From Hymenobacter terricola (lineage in GTDB: Bacteria; Bacteroidota; Bacteroidia; Cytophagales; Hymenobacteraceae): DNA of 58,581 bases. Each line of letters opens with the position of its first letter. Position 1 is the stretch's first letter. The stretch is from the NCBI RefSeq assembly GCF_017921975.2, contig NZ_JAGEMO020000060.1:1-58581 (forward strand). The letters are read 5' to 3'. Below, piece by piece: positions 1 through 8,230 of the stretch. The notes below the pieces were generated by a model. That model was not told the origin of the DNA. It did no database searches and saw only the letters and a program-made list of their open reading frames with translations. The translations under genes and the position numbers were made by a program.

Positions 1-288
1 CCTCGTGAACCAAGCAGCCCAAGCGCTGGGTCTGCGGGTGGAAGTGGTGAGCAAGCCGCCGGGGCAAAAAGGCTTTGTGGTGCTGCCCCGGCGCTGGGTC
101 GTCGAACGCACCTTTGCTTGGCTAGGCAAGTACCGGCGCCTCGCCGGGCGTGATTACGAAACCAATCCCCGCAACAGTGAAGCCTGGATTAAAATCTGCC
201 TCAGCAACTTAATGCTCAGACGACTCGCCAAACGGTCAATATCTAAACCTGACGATTAATTTATCCTATACCTTCTTAGAGGCTTCTG
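1..288 (+). mobile_element. Right end of an IS5-family insertion sequence (cut by window edge)
   Basis: The window opens inside a transposase reading frame, and the element probably ends in the AT-rich stretch just after its stop codon, around 260-290. The left end and the inverted repeats are outside the window, so the exact boundary is a guess. No other insertion sequence was recognised in the window. Confidence 0.5.
2..259 (+). CDS. IS5-family transposase, C-terminal part
   Basis: The frame is open from the window edge, so the true start lies upstream. The visible part carries the C-terminal DDE signature of IS5-type transposases: RRWVVERTFAWLGKYRRLA, in which the Glu is the last catalytic acid, followed by YETNPRNSEAWIKI and a short basic tail. 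In the family this domain cuts and joins the element ends. The N-terminal part with the two catalytic Asp residues is not visible, so it cannot be said whether the copy is intact. Confidence 0.85.
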   Translation, partial: LVNQAAQALGLRVEVVSKPPGQKGFVVLPRRWVVERTFAWLGKYRRLAGRDYETNPRNSEAWIKICLSNLMLRRLAKRSISKPDD

Positions 289-301
289 CCGAAAAGGCCA
301 C

Positions 302-339
302 AAAAAACGGGGCTGCCCGCTACCAGCGAACAGCCCCGT
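302..339 (-). terminator. Rho-independent terminator of the small lipoprotein gene
   Basis: A 9-bp GC-rich stem (ACGGGGCTG with CAGCCCCGT) encloses a 15-base loop. Read on the minus strand it is followed by a run of T. It lies 20 bases after the stop codon of the lipoprotein gene at 359-670. Confidence 0.8.
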
Positions 340-358
340 CGAATTACTCATTTGCCGC

Positions 359-670
359 TCAGCGACCACGACCGTGGCCGCCACCTCCGTGGTTGCCACC
401 GCCACCGTTGTAGCCGCCATTGCCACCGCCGTGATAGCCCCCGTGGCCGCCTTCACCGTGGTAGCCACCACCGTAGCCACCCCGGTAATAAGGGCGCGCC
501 ACAATCACCGGACGCGGAGCATAATACGGGCGGCCATAGCCGTAGCCATAATAGGGCTGAGCCGAGGGATAATACCCGTAGCCAGCGCTGTAGCCGGGGC
601 CTGAAGCAACACAGCCGCCCAACATGAACAGGCTGATAAACAAGGCAAAAATTACTGATTTGGTTTTCAT
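359..670 (-). CDS. Small Gly/Tyr/His-rich lipoprotein of unknown function
   Basis: The 103-residue product starts with a short lipoprotein signal peptide and lipobox LGGC (Cys20), so it should be lipid-anchored in an outer or inner membrane. The mature part has no recognisable domain. It begins with Tyr/Gly/Pro-rich sequence and ends in dense Gly-His-Gly-Gly repeats, a composition seen in disordered or metal-binding surface proteins. The ATG at 670 is chosen because the signal peptide begins there; the frame runs upstream without another good start. It stands alone between an IS end and preA, with its own terminator. Metal binding by the His-rich tail is only a suggestion. Confidence 0.75.
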   Translation of the reverse strand: MKTKSVIFALFISLFMLGGCVASGPGYSAGYGYYPSAQPYYGYGYGRPYYAPRPVIVARPYYRGGYGGGYHGEGGHGGYHGGGNGGYNGGGGNHGGGGHGRGR

Positions 671-730
671 GATATGGCAGCGTGTCGAAGCACGTCGAAT
701 TACAGGTGCGATTTCTGTGTACGCTGTCAA

Positions 731-767
731 CAAAATACGGACCAGAATTGGTGCCCAATAACCAATT
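731..767 (-). promoter_or_regulatory. Candidate promoter and operator-like palindrome
   Basis: On the minus strand an ATTGG followed about 18 bases later by TATTTTG (731-737) resembles the Bacteroidota TTTG / TAnnTTTG promoter, one base short in the -7 box. It overlaps a 7+7 inverted repeat, AATTGGT and ACCAATT at 746-767, that could bind a dimeric regulator. It lies 60-100 bases upstream of the lipoprotein start. The match is approximate. Confidence 0.3.
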
Positions 768-780
768 GTGAAGCGAGAGG

Positions 781-2169
781 TTAAGCTTCGGTCGGCACTT
801 CCGTTTCGCCGTTGATGACGCGGGCTTTGCCGGGTAGCGTCTTGTGGCGCTCCTTGCCGAGGGCGGCGCTGGGCTCGGGCACCCAGTGGTGGCGGCCGCC
901 GGCTTTCTCGTCGTTGAACTCGGTGGGAACGTCGCCGGCTTCGGTGCGCTCTTTCCAGGTGAGGTGCTGGGTGCCGTCATCGGTGCGCTCCATCGTGATG
1001 CACTGCTCCACGGGGCAAACCAATGAGCACAAGTTGCAGCCCACGCAGTTTTCCTCGATGATTTCGGGCACGCGCGTCCCGGCATTCAGCTTAATAGCCT
1101 GGTGGGCCCCGTCTTCGCAAGCCGTGTAGCACAGCTGGCAGCCGATGCACTTGTCTTCGTTGATGTTGGCCGTGACCTTGTACTTCATGTTCAGGTCTTC
1201 CCAGTGCAGCACATTGGGCAGGGCCTTGCCCACCATGTCGTAGATGGTGTTGAAGCCCTTCTCGACCATATACTGTTCCAGCCCGGAAGTCATTTCCCGA
1301 ATGATGCCGAAGCCGAAGTGCATGGCCGCCGTACACACCTGCACGCTGCTCGCGCCCAGCAGGATATGCTCCACGGCATCGCGCCAGTTTTCGATGCCTC
1401 CGATGCCCGAAATGGGCAAATTAATATCGGGGTGCTGAGCACAGTTTTTCACCATGTTCAGGGCGATGGGCTTCACCGCCGGGCCGCAATAGCCACCGTT
1501 GCTGCCCTTGCCGTCCACAATCGGATACGGGGCAAACTGGTCCAAATCGACGCCCACAATGCTTTGAATCGTGTTGATGAGCGAAATAGCATTGGCCCCA
1601 CCGCGCCGGGCAGCCATGGCGGGCTCCGTAATGTCGGAGATGTTGGGCGTGAGCTTCACGATAACGGGCTTGGTGGCCACTTCCATCACCCACTCCACAA
1701 TCATCTGGAGCACCTTGGGCTCCTGCCCCACCGCCGAGCCCATGCCGCGCTCGCACATGCCGTGCGGGCAGCCAAAATTCAGCTCGAAGCCGTCGGCGCC
1801 CGCGTCCTGGCTCTGGCGCACAATGTCGTGCCACTCCTGCCGGGTCTGCACCATGAGCGAGGCGATGACGGCGTGGTTTGGGAAGCGCTTTTTCACTTCC
1901 TCAATCTCGCGCAGGTTATCGGCCAGCGGGCGGTCCGAAATCAGCTCGATGTTGTTGAAGCCGATGAGGCGCTTGTCGCGGTAGTTCACCCCGCCGTAGC
2001 GGCTGGAAACGTTGACAACTGGCACGCCCAGTGTTTTCCAGACCGCCCCGCCCCAGCCGGCGTCGAAGGCTTTCATCACCTGATAGCCGGAGTTGGTGGG
2101 CGGAGCCGAAGCCAGCCAGAATGGGTTCGGCGATTTGATGCCGGCGAAGTTTATGGAGAGGTCAGGCAT
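781..2169 (-). CDS. preA: NAD-dependent dihydropyrimidine dehydrogenase, catalytic subunit PreA
   Basis: PreA reduces uracil and thymine to the 5,6-dihydro bases in the cytoplasm together with PreT. The 462-residue protein has an N-terminal FMN-binding TIM barrel of the dihydroorotate dehydrogenase type, with the conserved GCPHGM-ERGMG loop near residues 130-145. A C-terminal ferredoxin domain holds two 4Fe-4S motifs, CIGCQLCYTAC near 340 and CVGCNLCSLVC near 375. The start is the ATG at 2169, which gives the family N-terminus MPDLSINFAGI; a longer frame reads into the palindrome at 2170-2273 and is not credible. It is the last gene of the minus-strand pyrimidine operon. Confidence 0.93.
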   Translation of the reverse strand: MPDLSINFAGIKSPNPFWLASAPPTNSGYQVMKAFDAGWGGAVWKTLGVPVVNVSSRYGGVNYRDKRLIGFNNIELISDRPLADNLREIEEVKKRFPNHAVIASLMVQTRQEWHDIVRQSQDAGADGFELNFGCPHGMCERGMGSAVGQEPKVLQMIVEWVMEVATKPVIVKLTPNISDITEPAMAARRGGANAISLINTIQSIVGVDLDQFAPYPIVDGKGSNGGYCGPAVKPIALNMVKNCAQHPDINLPISGIGGIENWRDAVEHILLGASSVQVCTAAMHFGFGIIREMTSGLEQYMVEKGFNTIYDMVGKALPNVLHWEDLNMKYKVTANINEDKCIGCQLCYTACEDGAHQAIKLNAGTRVPEIIEENCVGCNLCSLVCPVEQCITMERTDDGTQHLTWKERTEAGDVPTEFNDEKAGGRHHWVPEPSAALGKERHKTLPGKARVINGETEVPTEA

Positions 2170-2273
2170 TGTAGGGACGCGCCATGGCGCGTTCAATTGT
2201 CAGGTAAAATATGTAATGCACAGCCAGCTTTTTTGCGCTGGTGCCGGAAGCGCCATGGCACGTTCCTACGACA
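2170..2273. repeat. Palindromic element, family K (GTAGGAACGCGCC)
   Basis: The two ends are inverted copies of a GTAGG-ACGCGCCATGGCGCGTTC unit, and each unit contains its own near-perfect palindrome around CGCCATGGCG. The element spans the whole preT-preA junction: its right end contains the TAG stop of preT (2266-2268), and its left end touches the preA ATG. A second member is at 38642-38732. Confidence 0.8.
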
Positions 2274-3588
2274 GATAGGCGTGAATGCCGCGCGCCGTCA
2301 GCTTGGCCTCCGCCGCCGCGTTCACTACCTCAGCCCCGCCGTTCCAGGCATCTCCCGAAGCAAAGTATTTCGGGTTCGCAGTTTGTCCGGTGTGCGCATT
2401 TGCAATAATGCGGCCCTTGCCGTCCAGCTTCAGGCCGGGAATCAGACTCAGGAACTCGGCCTGCTTGGCCTGGCCAGTGGCCTTAATCACCATATCGCAG
2501 GTTTCCACAAACTCCGACCCGGCAATTTCCTGCACCCGGCCATCCTTCGTTTCAGTGCGGATAAACTTCACGCCCGTCACATAGCCATTACCGGTAATTT
2601 CAATCGGCGCCACGTTAAACAAGCCTTTCACCCCCACGCCCTTGGCGAGGTCGTACTCGAAATCATACGCGCCCATTTCCTCCTTGGCGCGCCGGTAAGC
2701 CAGAATCACGGTTTCGGCCCCGAGGCGTGAAGATTCCGAAGCGGCATCCATGGCGGTGTTGCCGCCACCCAGCACAATTACCTTGCGGCCCACGGCTACT
2801 TCGTGGTGGTGCTGACGCAATTCAGAAATAAACTCCACCGCACCGGTGCAGTTTATTTTATCCTCACCCGGCAGGCCCAACTCATTGGTTTTGCCCAAGC
2901 CGATGCCGAGGAAAATAGCATCGTATTTATTTTCTAGTTCAGCTAATTCCTCGCGTGATTTAATTAGCGAATTAAAGTGGGTATTATAACCGAATTGCGC
3001 CTGCAAATAGGCCATTTCGGCCAGCGTTTCTTCGTTGGTAATTTTGTATGGTGCGACGCCGTACACCGTCAGGCCCGAAGGCTGCGCTTTGGCTTCAAAT
3101 ACGTCAACTTCGTAGCCCAGCGAACGCAATTCACAAGCGGCAGAAATACCCGCCGGACCCGCGCCAATTACGGCCACTTTCTTCCCATTATCCACGCCGG
3201 GACCGAATAGCTTTTCGCCGCTTTTTATCACCTTAGTCGTGGCAAAACTCTGCAGCCGACCAATTTCAATCGGCTTCACTTCCTGCAAGTTGTATACGCA
3301 GGCGCCTTCGCACAGTACTTCCGTCGGGCACACTTTGCCACAGGCGTTACCGAAGTAGTTGGCCTCGTAAATAGTACGCGCTGCGCCGGTGTCGTTGCCC
3401 GAATTTATCTGGCGGATAAACTGCGGAATATCAATCCCCGAGGGGCAGGCCTTGATGCAGGGCGCATCGAAGCAGAAGAGGCAGCGGGAGCTTTCATAAA
3501 GCGCCTCGGTGCGGTTCATCACCGGCTTTAATTGCGCAAAGTTTTCCGCGAATTCCTGCTCGGTAGTTGGGGTGAAAAACTCGGCCAC
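2266..3588 (-). CDS. preT: Dihydropyrimidine dehydrogenase electron-transfer subunit PreT (NAD(P)-dependent oxidoreductase)
   Basis: This 440-residue flavoprotein should pass electrons from NADH to PreA. An N-terminal cysteine-rich domain (CLFCFDAPCIKAC and CGKVCPTEVLCEGAC, about residues 36-100) would bind 4Fe-4S clusters. An FAD Rossmann motif VAVIGAGPAGIS follows near 137, and an NAD(P) motif VIVLGGGNTAMDA near 266, the usual GltD/PreT order. The start is GTG at 3588. The TAG stop lies inside the terminus of the palindromic element that separates it from preA. Adjacent preA supports the PreT call over a glutamate synthase small subunit. Confidence 0.9.
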   Translation of the reverse strand: MAEFFTPTTEQEFAENFAQLKPVMNRTEALYESSRCLFCFDAPCIKACPSGIDIPQFIRQINSGNDTGAARTIYEANYFGNACGKVCPTEVLCEGACVYNLQEVKPIEIGRLQSFATTKVIKSGEKLFGPGVDNGKKVAVIGAGPAGISAACELRSLGYEVDVFEAKAQPSGLTVYGVAPYKITNEETLAEMAYLQAQFGYNTHFNSLIKSREELAELENKYDAIFLGIGLGKTNELGLPGEDKINCTGAVEFISELRQHHHEVAVGRKVIVLGGGNTAMDAASESSRLGAETVILAYRRAKEEMGAYDFEYDLAKGVGVKGLFNVAPIEITGNGYVTGVKFIRTETKDGRVQEIAGSEFVETCDMVIKATGQAKQAEFLSLIPGLKLDGKGRIIANAHTGQTANPKYFASGDAWNGGAEVVNAAAEAKLTARGIHAYLS

Positions 3589-3590
3589 AG

Positions 3591-3690
3591 CTTTGAATTA
3601 TGAGTTTTGAATTATGAATCATGAGTTTTGAATTACAAATCAAAGCGACTGCAAGGCCAACTTATAACTCATAATTCAAAGCTCATAATT
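3591..3690. repeat. AT-rich inverted repeat, family G
   Basis: Direct and inverted copies of TTTGAATTATGAG and CTCATAATTCAAAG alternate across the preT/beta-ureidopropionase junction. The arms are imperfect and nested. The sequence is far more AT-rich than the flanking genes. It fills almost the whole gap between the two coding regions. Confidence 0.65.
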
Positions 3691-3694
3691 TCCC

Positions 3695-4561
3695 TTACAG
3701 CTCCACCAGTTTCTCGTAGGTTTCGGGACGGCGGTCGCGGAAGAACTGCCAGGTATTGCGCACTTCCTCAATCATATCGAGGTCGAATTCGGCAATCAGC
3801 AATTCGTCCTTGTATTCATCGGCCTGCGCGATAATCTGGCCGCGCGGGTCCACGAAATACGAGGTGCCGTAGAAGCGGCCCAGGTTCCAGGGCTTCTCCT
3901 CGCCCACGCGGTTGATGCAGCCCATAAAATAGCCGTTGGCGGCCGCGTGGGCGGGCTGTTCCAGCTTCCAGAGGTACTGCGAGAGGCCGGCCACGGTGGC
4001 CGAGGGGTTGTACACGATTTCGGCCCCGTTCAGGCCCAAGATGCGGGCGCCGTCGGGGAAGTGGCGGTCGTAGCAGATGTACACACCGATTTTGGCGTAC
4101 TTAGTCTGGAACACGGGGTAGCCCAGGTTGCCGGGCTTGAAGAAGAATTTCTCCCAGAAGCCGGTGGTGTGGGGGATGTGGTTTTTGCGATACTTGCCGA
4201 GGTAGGTGCCGTCGGCGTCAATCACGGCAGCGGTGTTGTAGAGGAAGCCGGCCTGCTCGCGCTCGTACACGGGCACAATCATCACCATGTTATACTTCTT
4301 GGCGTATTCGGCCATGCGGTCCGTCGTGGGGCCGGGCACCGCTTCGGCCGAGGCGTACCATTTTTTATCCTGGCCGGGGCAGAAGTACGGGGTGTTGAAG
4401 ATTTCCTGCAGGCAGAGAATCTGCACGCCCTGGCGGCCGGCTTCTTCAATGAGCGGAATGTGCTTGGCTTCCATGGCCTGCATAATTTCGGCAATCGTGC
4501 CTTCGCCTTCGGTCATCGGCAGGCTCATCTGGATGAGGCCGGATTTAATAATTCTGGGCAT
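3695..4561 (-). CDS. Beta-ureidopropionase / N-carbamoyl amidohydrolase (nitrilase superfamily)
   Basis: The 288-residue enzyme is predicted to hydrolyse N-carbamoyl-beta-alanine to beta-alanine, CO2 and ammonia, the third step of reductive pyrimidine breakdown. The nitrilase catalytic triad is visible: Glu53 in LQEIF, Lys126 in KYRKNHIP and Cys163 in VYICYDRHFPD. The length fits the carbon-nitrogen hydrolase fold with no extra domain. It is flanked by dihydropyrimidinase upstream and preT downstream, which favours this substrate over other nitrilase-family substrates such as N-carbamoylputrescine. The start is ATG at 4561. Confidence 0.88.
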   Translation of the reverse strand: MPRIIKSGLIQMSLPMTEGEGTIAEIMQAMEAKHIPLIEEAGRQGVQILCLQEIFNTPYFCPGQDKKWYASAEAVPGPTTDRMAEYAKKYNMVMIVPVYEREQAGFLYNTAAVIDADGTYLGKYRKNHIPHTTGFWEKFFFKPGNLGYPVFQTKYAKIGVYICYDRHFPDGARILGLNGAEIVYNPSATVAGLSQYLWKLEQPAHAAANGYFMGCINRVGEEKPWNLGRFYGTSYFVDPRGQIIAQADEYKDELLIAEFDLDMIEEVRNTWQFFRDRRPETYEKLVEL

Positions 4562-4593
4562 TGTTTTTTTGGTGGGGTGAGAGTTTCGGTTTC

Positions 4594-4815
4594 GTCATTG
4601 CGAGGAGGCACGACGAAGCAATCCGCCCTCTCTCCGCGCAAAGTGTTGATTTGTGATGAACTGATTTATTTCAGCTGTCTAAAAAATCACTGATTAACGT
4701 ATCAGTCAGCAATTAATAAAAAGCTTGTTACATTGTTAAACTAGCCGCTGAGAGAGGCAGAATTGGCTTCGTTGAACTGCGTTTACCGCCTTCCGCTGCG
4801 CTCCACTCGCAAAGA
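4594..4815. repeat. Degenerate inverted repeat, family J (GTCATTGCGAGGAGGCACGA type)
   Basis: The left part is the GTCATTGCGAGGAGGCACGA / GAAGCAATC motif, a common intergenic repeat type. The right part carries a decayed inverted version (ATTGGCTTCGTTG and CGCAAAGAC). The middle is AT-rich and has no coding potential. It fills the junction between dihydropyrimidinase and beta-ureidopropionase and looks like an old copy. Confidence 0.55.
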
Positions 4816-4825
4816 CAGCCGTAAC

Positions 4826-6199
4826 CTAAATATTCGGCTTATCACGTTTGATAAACTGCCCGTAGCCTTTCGAAACTTTGGTTTCACCAGCATCTACCGC
4901 TACTTGGCCGCGCAGCAAAACCGTGTCGATTTTGCCGGTTAGTTCCCAGCCTTCATAGCCAGAATAGTCGCAATTCATGTGGTGCGTTGCGGCCGAAATA
5001 GTGTGCTTTTTCTGCGGGTCAAAAATCACCAAATCGGCATCTGCGCCGATGCTGATGGTGCCTTTGCGGGGGAACATCCCGAAGATTTTAGCGGCATTGG
5101 TCGAAGTGACTTCCACGAATTTCTGCGGGGTAATGCGGCCCTTGTTTACGCCTTCGGAAAAGAGCAATTCCATGCGGTGCTCGATGGCTGGGTGACCGTT
5201 CGGGATTTTTGAGAAGTCATCTTTTCCCACTAATTTCTGCTCCCACATAAACGGGCAATGGTCGGTGCCGACCACATTCACAAGACCCTGATTGATACCG
5301 GCCCAGAGCGTGGCCTGGTCCTTTTTCTCGCGCAGCGGGGGCGACATTACCCATTTCGCGCCGTTGGCCTCGTCCTCATATAAGGACGCATCCAGCAGCA
5401 GATACTGAATGCAGGTTTCGACCAGCACGCGCTGGTTGCGCTCGGTGGCGCGGCGCACCTGGTTGAGCGCGCCCTCGCAGGTGAGGTGCACGATGTAGGC
5501 CTGCACGCCCGTGTAGTTGGCGATGTCGGCGAAGCGGCCGGAGGCTTCGGCTTCGGTCACTTCGGGCTGCGAGAGGTAGTGGTAGAGCGGGGTGAGCTTG
5601 CCCTGCGCCCGGTGCTGGGCGATGAGCGTGTCAATCATGTCGCCGTTGGTGGCGTGGGCCGTCACGAGGCCGCCGTGCCGTTGAACTTCCTGCATCAGGC
5701 CCACCATCTGCGCGTCGTCAATCATGAGCGCGCCCTTGTAGGCCATGAAGGTTTTGAAGGAGGTAATGCCTTCGGCAATCATGTCCTTGATTTCCTCCTT
5801 CGTGCTGGGGTTGAAATCCGTCACGGCCATGTGGAAGCTGTAGTCGCCCACGGCGTTGCCGGTGGCTCGGCCGCTCCACTCCTCGAAGGCCGAGCGCAGC
5901 GAATTGCCTTGCTTTTGCAGGATGAAGTCGATGACGGTGGTGGTGCCGCCGTGCAGCGCCGCGCGGGTGCCGGTTTCGTAGGTATCGGAGCTGAAGGTGC
6001 CCATGAAGGGCATTTCGAGGTGCACGTGCGGGTCGATGCCGCCGGGCATAACCAGCTTGCCGGTGCAGTCGATTACCTCCGCGCCATCGGCCGACAAATT
6101 GCGGCCGATGGACACGATAGTTTCGCCTTCAATCAGAATATCGCAGACGGCGTCCGAATCGGCGGTGACGACGCGGCCGTTTTTCAGGAGAATGGACAT
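4826..6199 (-). CDS. hydA: Dihydropyrimidinase (D-hydantoinase family)
   Basis: This 457-residue cyclic amidohydrolase should open dihydrouracil or dihydrothymine to the N-carbamoyl beta-amino acid. The binuclear metal site is complete: His58 and His60 in DPHVH, the carboxylated Lys155 in FMAYK, His182 in AHATNG, His238 in YIVHLT and Asp313 in GTDHCPF. The length is typical of the family. It sits between the aminotransferase and beta-ureidopropionase genes, each separated by a palindromic element. The start is ATG at 6199. The neighbours argue for pyrimidine rather than purely hydantoin substrates. Confidence 0.93.
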   Translation of the reverse strand: MSILLKNGRVVTADSDAVCDILIEGETIVSIGRNLSADGAEVIDCTGKLVMPGGIDPHVHLEMPFMGTFSSDTYETGTRAALHGGTTTVIDFILQKQGNSLRSAFEEWSGRATGNAVGDYSFHMAVTDFNPSTKEEIKDMIAEGITSFKTFMAYKGALMIDDAQMVGLMQEVQRHGGLVTAHATNGDMIDTLIAQHRAQGKLTPLYHYLSQPEVTEAEASGRFADIANYTGVQAYIVHLTCEGALNQVRRATERNQRVLVETCIQYLLLDASLYEDEANGAKWVMSPPLREKKDQATLWAGINQGLVNVVGTDHCPFMWEQKLVGKDDFSKIPNGHPAIEHRMELLFSEGVNKGRITPQKFVEVTSTNAAKIFGMFPRKGTISIGADADLVIFDPQKKHTISAATHHMNCDYSGYEGWELTGKIDTVLLRGQVAVDAGETKVSKGYGQFIKRDKPNI

Positions 6200-6216
6200 G
6201 GATTGGCAATGGTTTA

Positions 6217-6419
6217 CTGGCGCGAGTTTAGCGAAGCGTAACTCGTGCCGATTATTCGGGCGAGGCTGCGCCTCGCATTAGAACGACGCTGCTGGCGCAG
6301 TCCTGCATCTCGCATCAGAACGAGGCGGCGCGGCCCTAGCTTGCCGCTGGCGCGGCAGTGGAGACTCAGCCTCCACGTCATTGCCAGTCACGAGTTACGC
6401 TTCGCTAAACTCGCGCCAG
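6217..6419. repeat. Composite palindromic element, family I, with perfect 31-nt arms
   Basis: The arm at 6217-6247 (CTGGCGCGAGTTTAGCGAAG onward) is the exact reverse complement of 6389-6419. Between them lie further small hairpins, for example GCGAGGCTGCGCCTCGC at 6260-6276, so the element reads as nested stem-loops. It spans nearly all of the gap between the aminotransferase and dihydropyrimidinase genes. There is no open frame that looks real inside it. Confidence 0.8.
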
Positions 6420-6421
6420 CA

Positions 6422-7774
6422 CTAATTAACGTACTTATCTGCAATTTCCAGCGCCTCCGAAATAATGGCCAAACCTTCATCAATTTCCTCCTTATTAATG
6501 GTCAGTGGGGGGCAGATGAAAATGTAGTTCCAGCGCACAAAGGTGTACATGCCAAGCTCGCGGATTTTGGCAGCGACCTGGTTCATGATGGCCATTTGGT
6601 CGTTGGTGGCGTTCCAGGGGGCCATGGGCTCTTTGGTGTCGCGGTTCTTCACCAGCTCGATGCAGCCGAAGAGGCCGGTGTTGCGCCAGTCGCCGATGCT
6701 GGGGTGGTGGCGCATGAGCTGGGCCACCTGCTGGTCCATGTATTCGCCCATTTCCACGGTGTTTTCGAGCAGGTTGTCGCTCTCGTAGATGTCGAGCACG
6801 GCCACGGCGGCGGCGCAGGAGACCGGGTGCGCCGAGTACGTCAGGCCCAGCGGCAGGGGTTTGTCGTCGAAGGACTTGGAAATCTTCTCGTCCACCATCA
6901 CCGCGCCCAGGGGCAGGTAGCCGGCGGTGATGCCCTTGGCCATGCACATGATGTCGATTTTGACGTTGTGGTGGTCGGAGCCGAACCACTTGCCGGTGCG
7001 GCCGAAGCCCGACATCACCTCATCGGCAATGAGCAGGATGCCGTGCTTGTCGCATATTTCGCGGATGCGCGTCCAGTAGCCGGGCGGGTACTTGATGCAG
7101 CCCGACGTACCCGACTCGCCTTCGAGCAAGATGGCGGCTACGCTGCCGGGGTTTTCGTAGCCGATGATGCGCTCCATGGCATCGGCGGCACGCTGGGCGC
7201 ACTCCTCGGGCGTGGAGCTGTGCCAGGGGCAGCGGTAGAAAAACGGGTTTTCAACGTGGATGGTGCCGGGCATGGCCTGGCTATCCACGGCGAACTTGCG
7301 CGGGTCGCCGCCCACGCTCATCGCGCCATACGATGCGCCGTGAAACGACTGGTACAGCGACACAATCTTGTGGCGGCCGGTGTACACCCGCGCCAGCTTG
7401 ATGGCGTTTTCGATGGCCTCGGCCCCGCCCAGCGTGAAAAATGCCTTGGTGAGGTTGGGCGCGGTGATTTCGGCCAGCTTCTTACCGAGGTCGCCGCGGG
7501 CCTTGGTAATCATGCCGGGGTACACGTAGCTGAGCTCGCGCATCTGGGCGGCCACGGCTTCGGTCACGCGCTGGTCGCCGTGGCCGATGTTCACGTTCAT
7601 CAGCTGGGCCGAGAAGTCGAGGTAGCGCTTGCCGTCGCGGTCGTACAGGTACACGCCTTCGGCGCGCTCAGCGTTGATGGGGTTCAGGCCCGTTTGCTTC
7701 GACCACGAGAAAAGCGTATGGTCGAGGTTGTCGTGCAGGATTTGGGTTGGGTCGGGGGCGAGGGTGATTTCCAT
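6422..7774 (-). CDS. Class III PLP-dependent aminotransferase, probably beta-alanine transaminase
   Basis: The 450-residue protein belongs to the omega-amino acid aminotransferase group. The cofactor-binding Asp251 sits in DEVMSGFGRTG and the Schiff-base Lys280 in CMAKGITAGY. It should convert beta-alanine (or 3-aminoisobutyrate) to malonate semialdehyde (or methylmalonate semialdehyde), linking the pyrimidine steps to MmsA. The ATG at 7774 is preferred because MEITLAPDPTQ begins the conserved part; a longer frame from a GTG would overlap the stop of the upstream lipoprotein gene. The amino acceptor and exact substrate cannot be read from sequence, and 4-aminobutyrate remains possible. Confidence 0.85.
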   Translation of the reverse strand: MEITLAPDPTQILHDNLDHTLFSWSKQTGLNPINAERAEGVYLYDRDGKRYLDFSAQLMNVNIGHGDQRVTEAVAAQMRELSYVYPGMITKARGDLGKKLAEITAPNLTKAFFTLGGAEAIENAIKLARVYTGRHKIVSLYQSFHGASYGAMSVGGDPRKFAVDSQAMPGTIHVENPFFYRCPWHSSTPEECAQRAADAMERIIGYENPGSVAAILLEGESGTSGCIKYPPGYWTRIREICDKHGILLIADEVMSGFGRTGKWFGSDHHNVKIDIMCMAKGITAGYLPLGAVMVDEKISKSFDDKPLPLGLTYSAHPVSCAAAVAVLDIYESDNLLENTVEMGEYMDQQVAQLMRHHPSIGDWRNTGLFGCIELVKNRDTKEPMAPWNATNDQMAIMNQVAAKIRELGMYTFVRWNYIFICPPLTINKEEIDEGLAIISEALEIADKYVN

Positions 7775-7812
7775 TTGGATGATTCTTTCAGAATGTGCTG
7801 CGGAAAACATCA

Positions 7813-8229
7813 CTAAATATTTTCCGGATAATGCGTACTGAACGTGACGTTCTTTATTCCCAGATTATGGCACAAATTATTGAACGCTTCCTCAGAAAGC
7901 GGTCCATAAACAGGCTGGTCTTGAGATTCATTTTTCGTTCGTTTGATAAGATAATAGTGTGTTATTGATTCCAATACTTCGCTATCAAATTCACCAGTCA
8001 GCGGATGTTGCTTTACAAATAGATAATTTGAATTATAACCTACCGCCGAAATGTAAGCTGGTACAACTTCTTGGGTGTTATAAAGCGCACGGTGTGCGTG
8101 AAGGTCAATCCAAGTGACTGTGTAATTATCTACAATATTGTCAGTACCGTTGTCGAATAGTCCAAAGCAGCTAGTCAACAGCAATAAGAGAGCAACAACA
8201 GCCAATTTGTACCAATGCACATTTTTCAC
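7813..8229 (-). CDS. AT-rich putative lipoprotein inserted in the pyrimidine operon
   Basis: The 138-residue product has a basic start, a hydrophobic stretch and lipobox LLTSC, so it is probably a membrane-anchored lipoprotein. The mature part (VTWIDLHAHRALYN, SNYLFVKQHPL) resembles small DUF3997-like lipoproteins, but this is from memory of the family pattern and is tentative. The start is GTG at 8229, directly after the mmsA stop. The base composition is clearly richer in A and T than every neighbour, which suggests recent acquisition. It has no evident role in pyrimidine breakdown. Confidence 0.7.
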   Translation of the reverse strand: MKNVHWYKLAVVALLLLLTSCFGLFDNGTDNIVDNYTVTWIDLHAHRALYNTQEVVPAYISAVGYNSNYLFVKQHPLTGEFDSEVLESITHYYLIKRTKNESQDQPVYGPLSEEAFNNLCHNLGIKNVTFSTHYPENI

Positions 8230-8230
8230 G

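Noticed and set aside
453..1085. Long minus-strand frame overlapping preA and the small lipoprotein gene
   Set aside because: It is a shadow of preA in another frame, with Pro/Arg/Ser-rich composition typical of GC-rich antisense or off-frame reading and no recognisable domain.
1102..2730. 542-codon plus-strand frame antisense to preA and preT
   Set aside because: It mirrors two well-supported enzyme genes; its His/Ala/Gly/Val-rich composition is what GC-rich antisense reading gives. Similar long antisense frames opposite other genes were rejected for the same reason.
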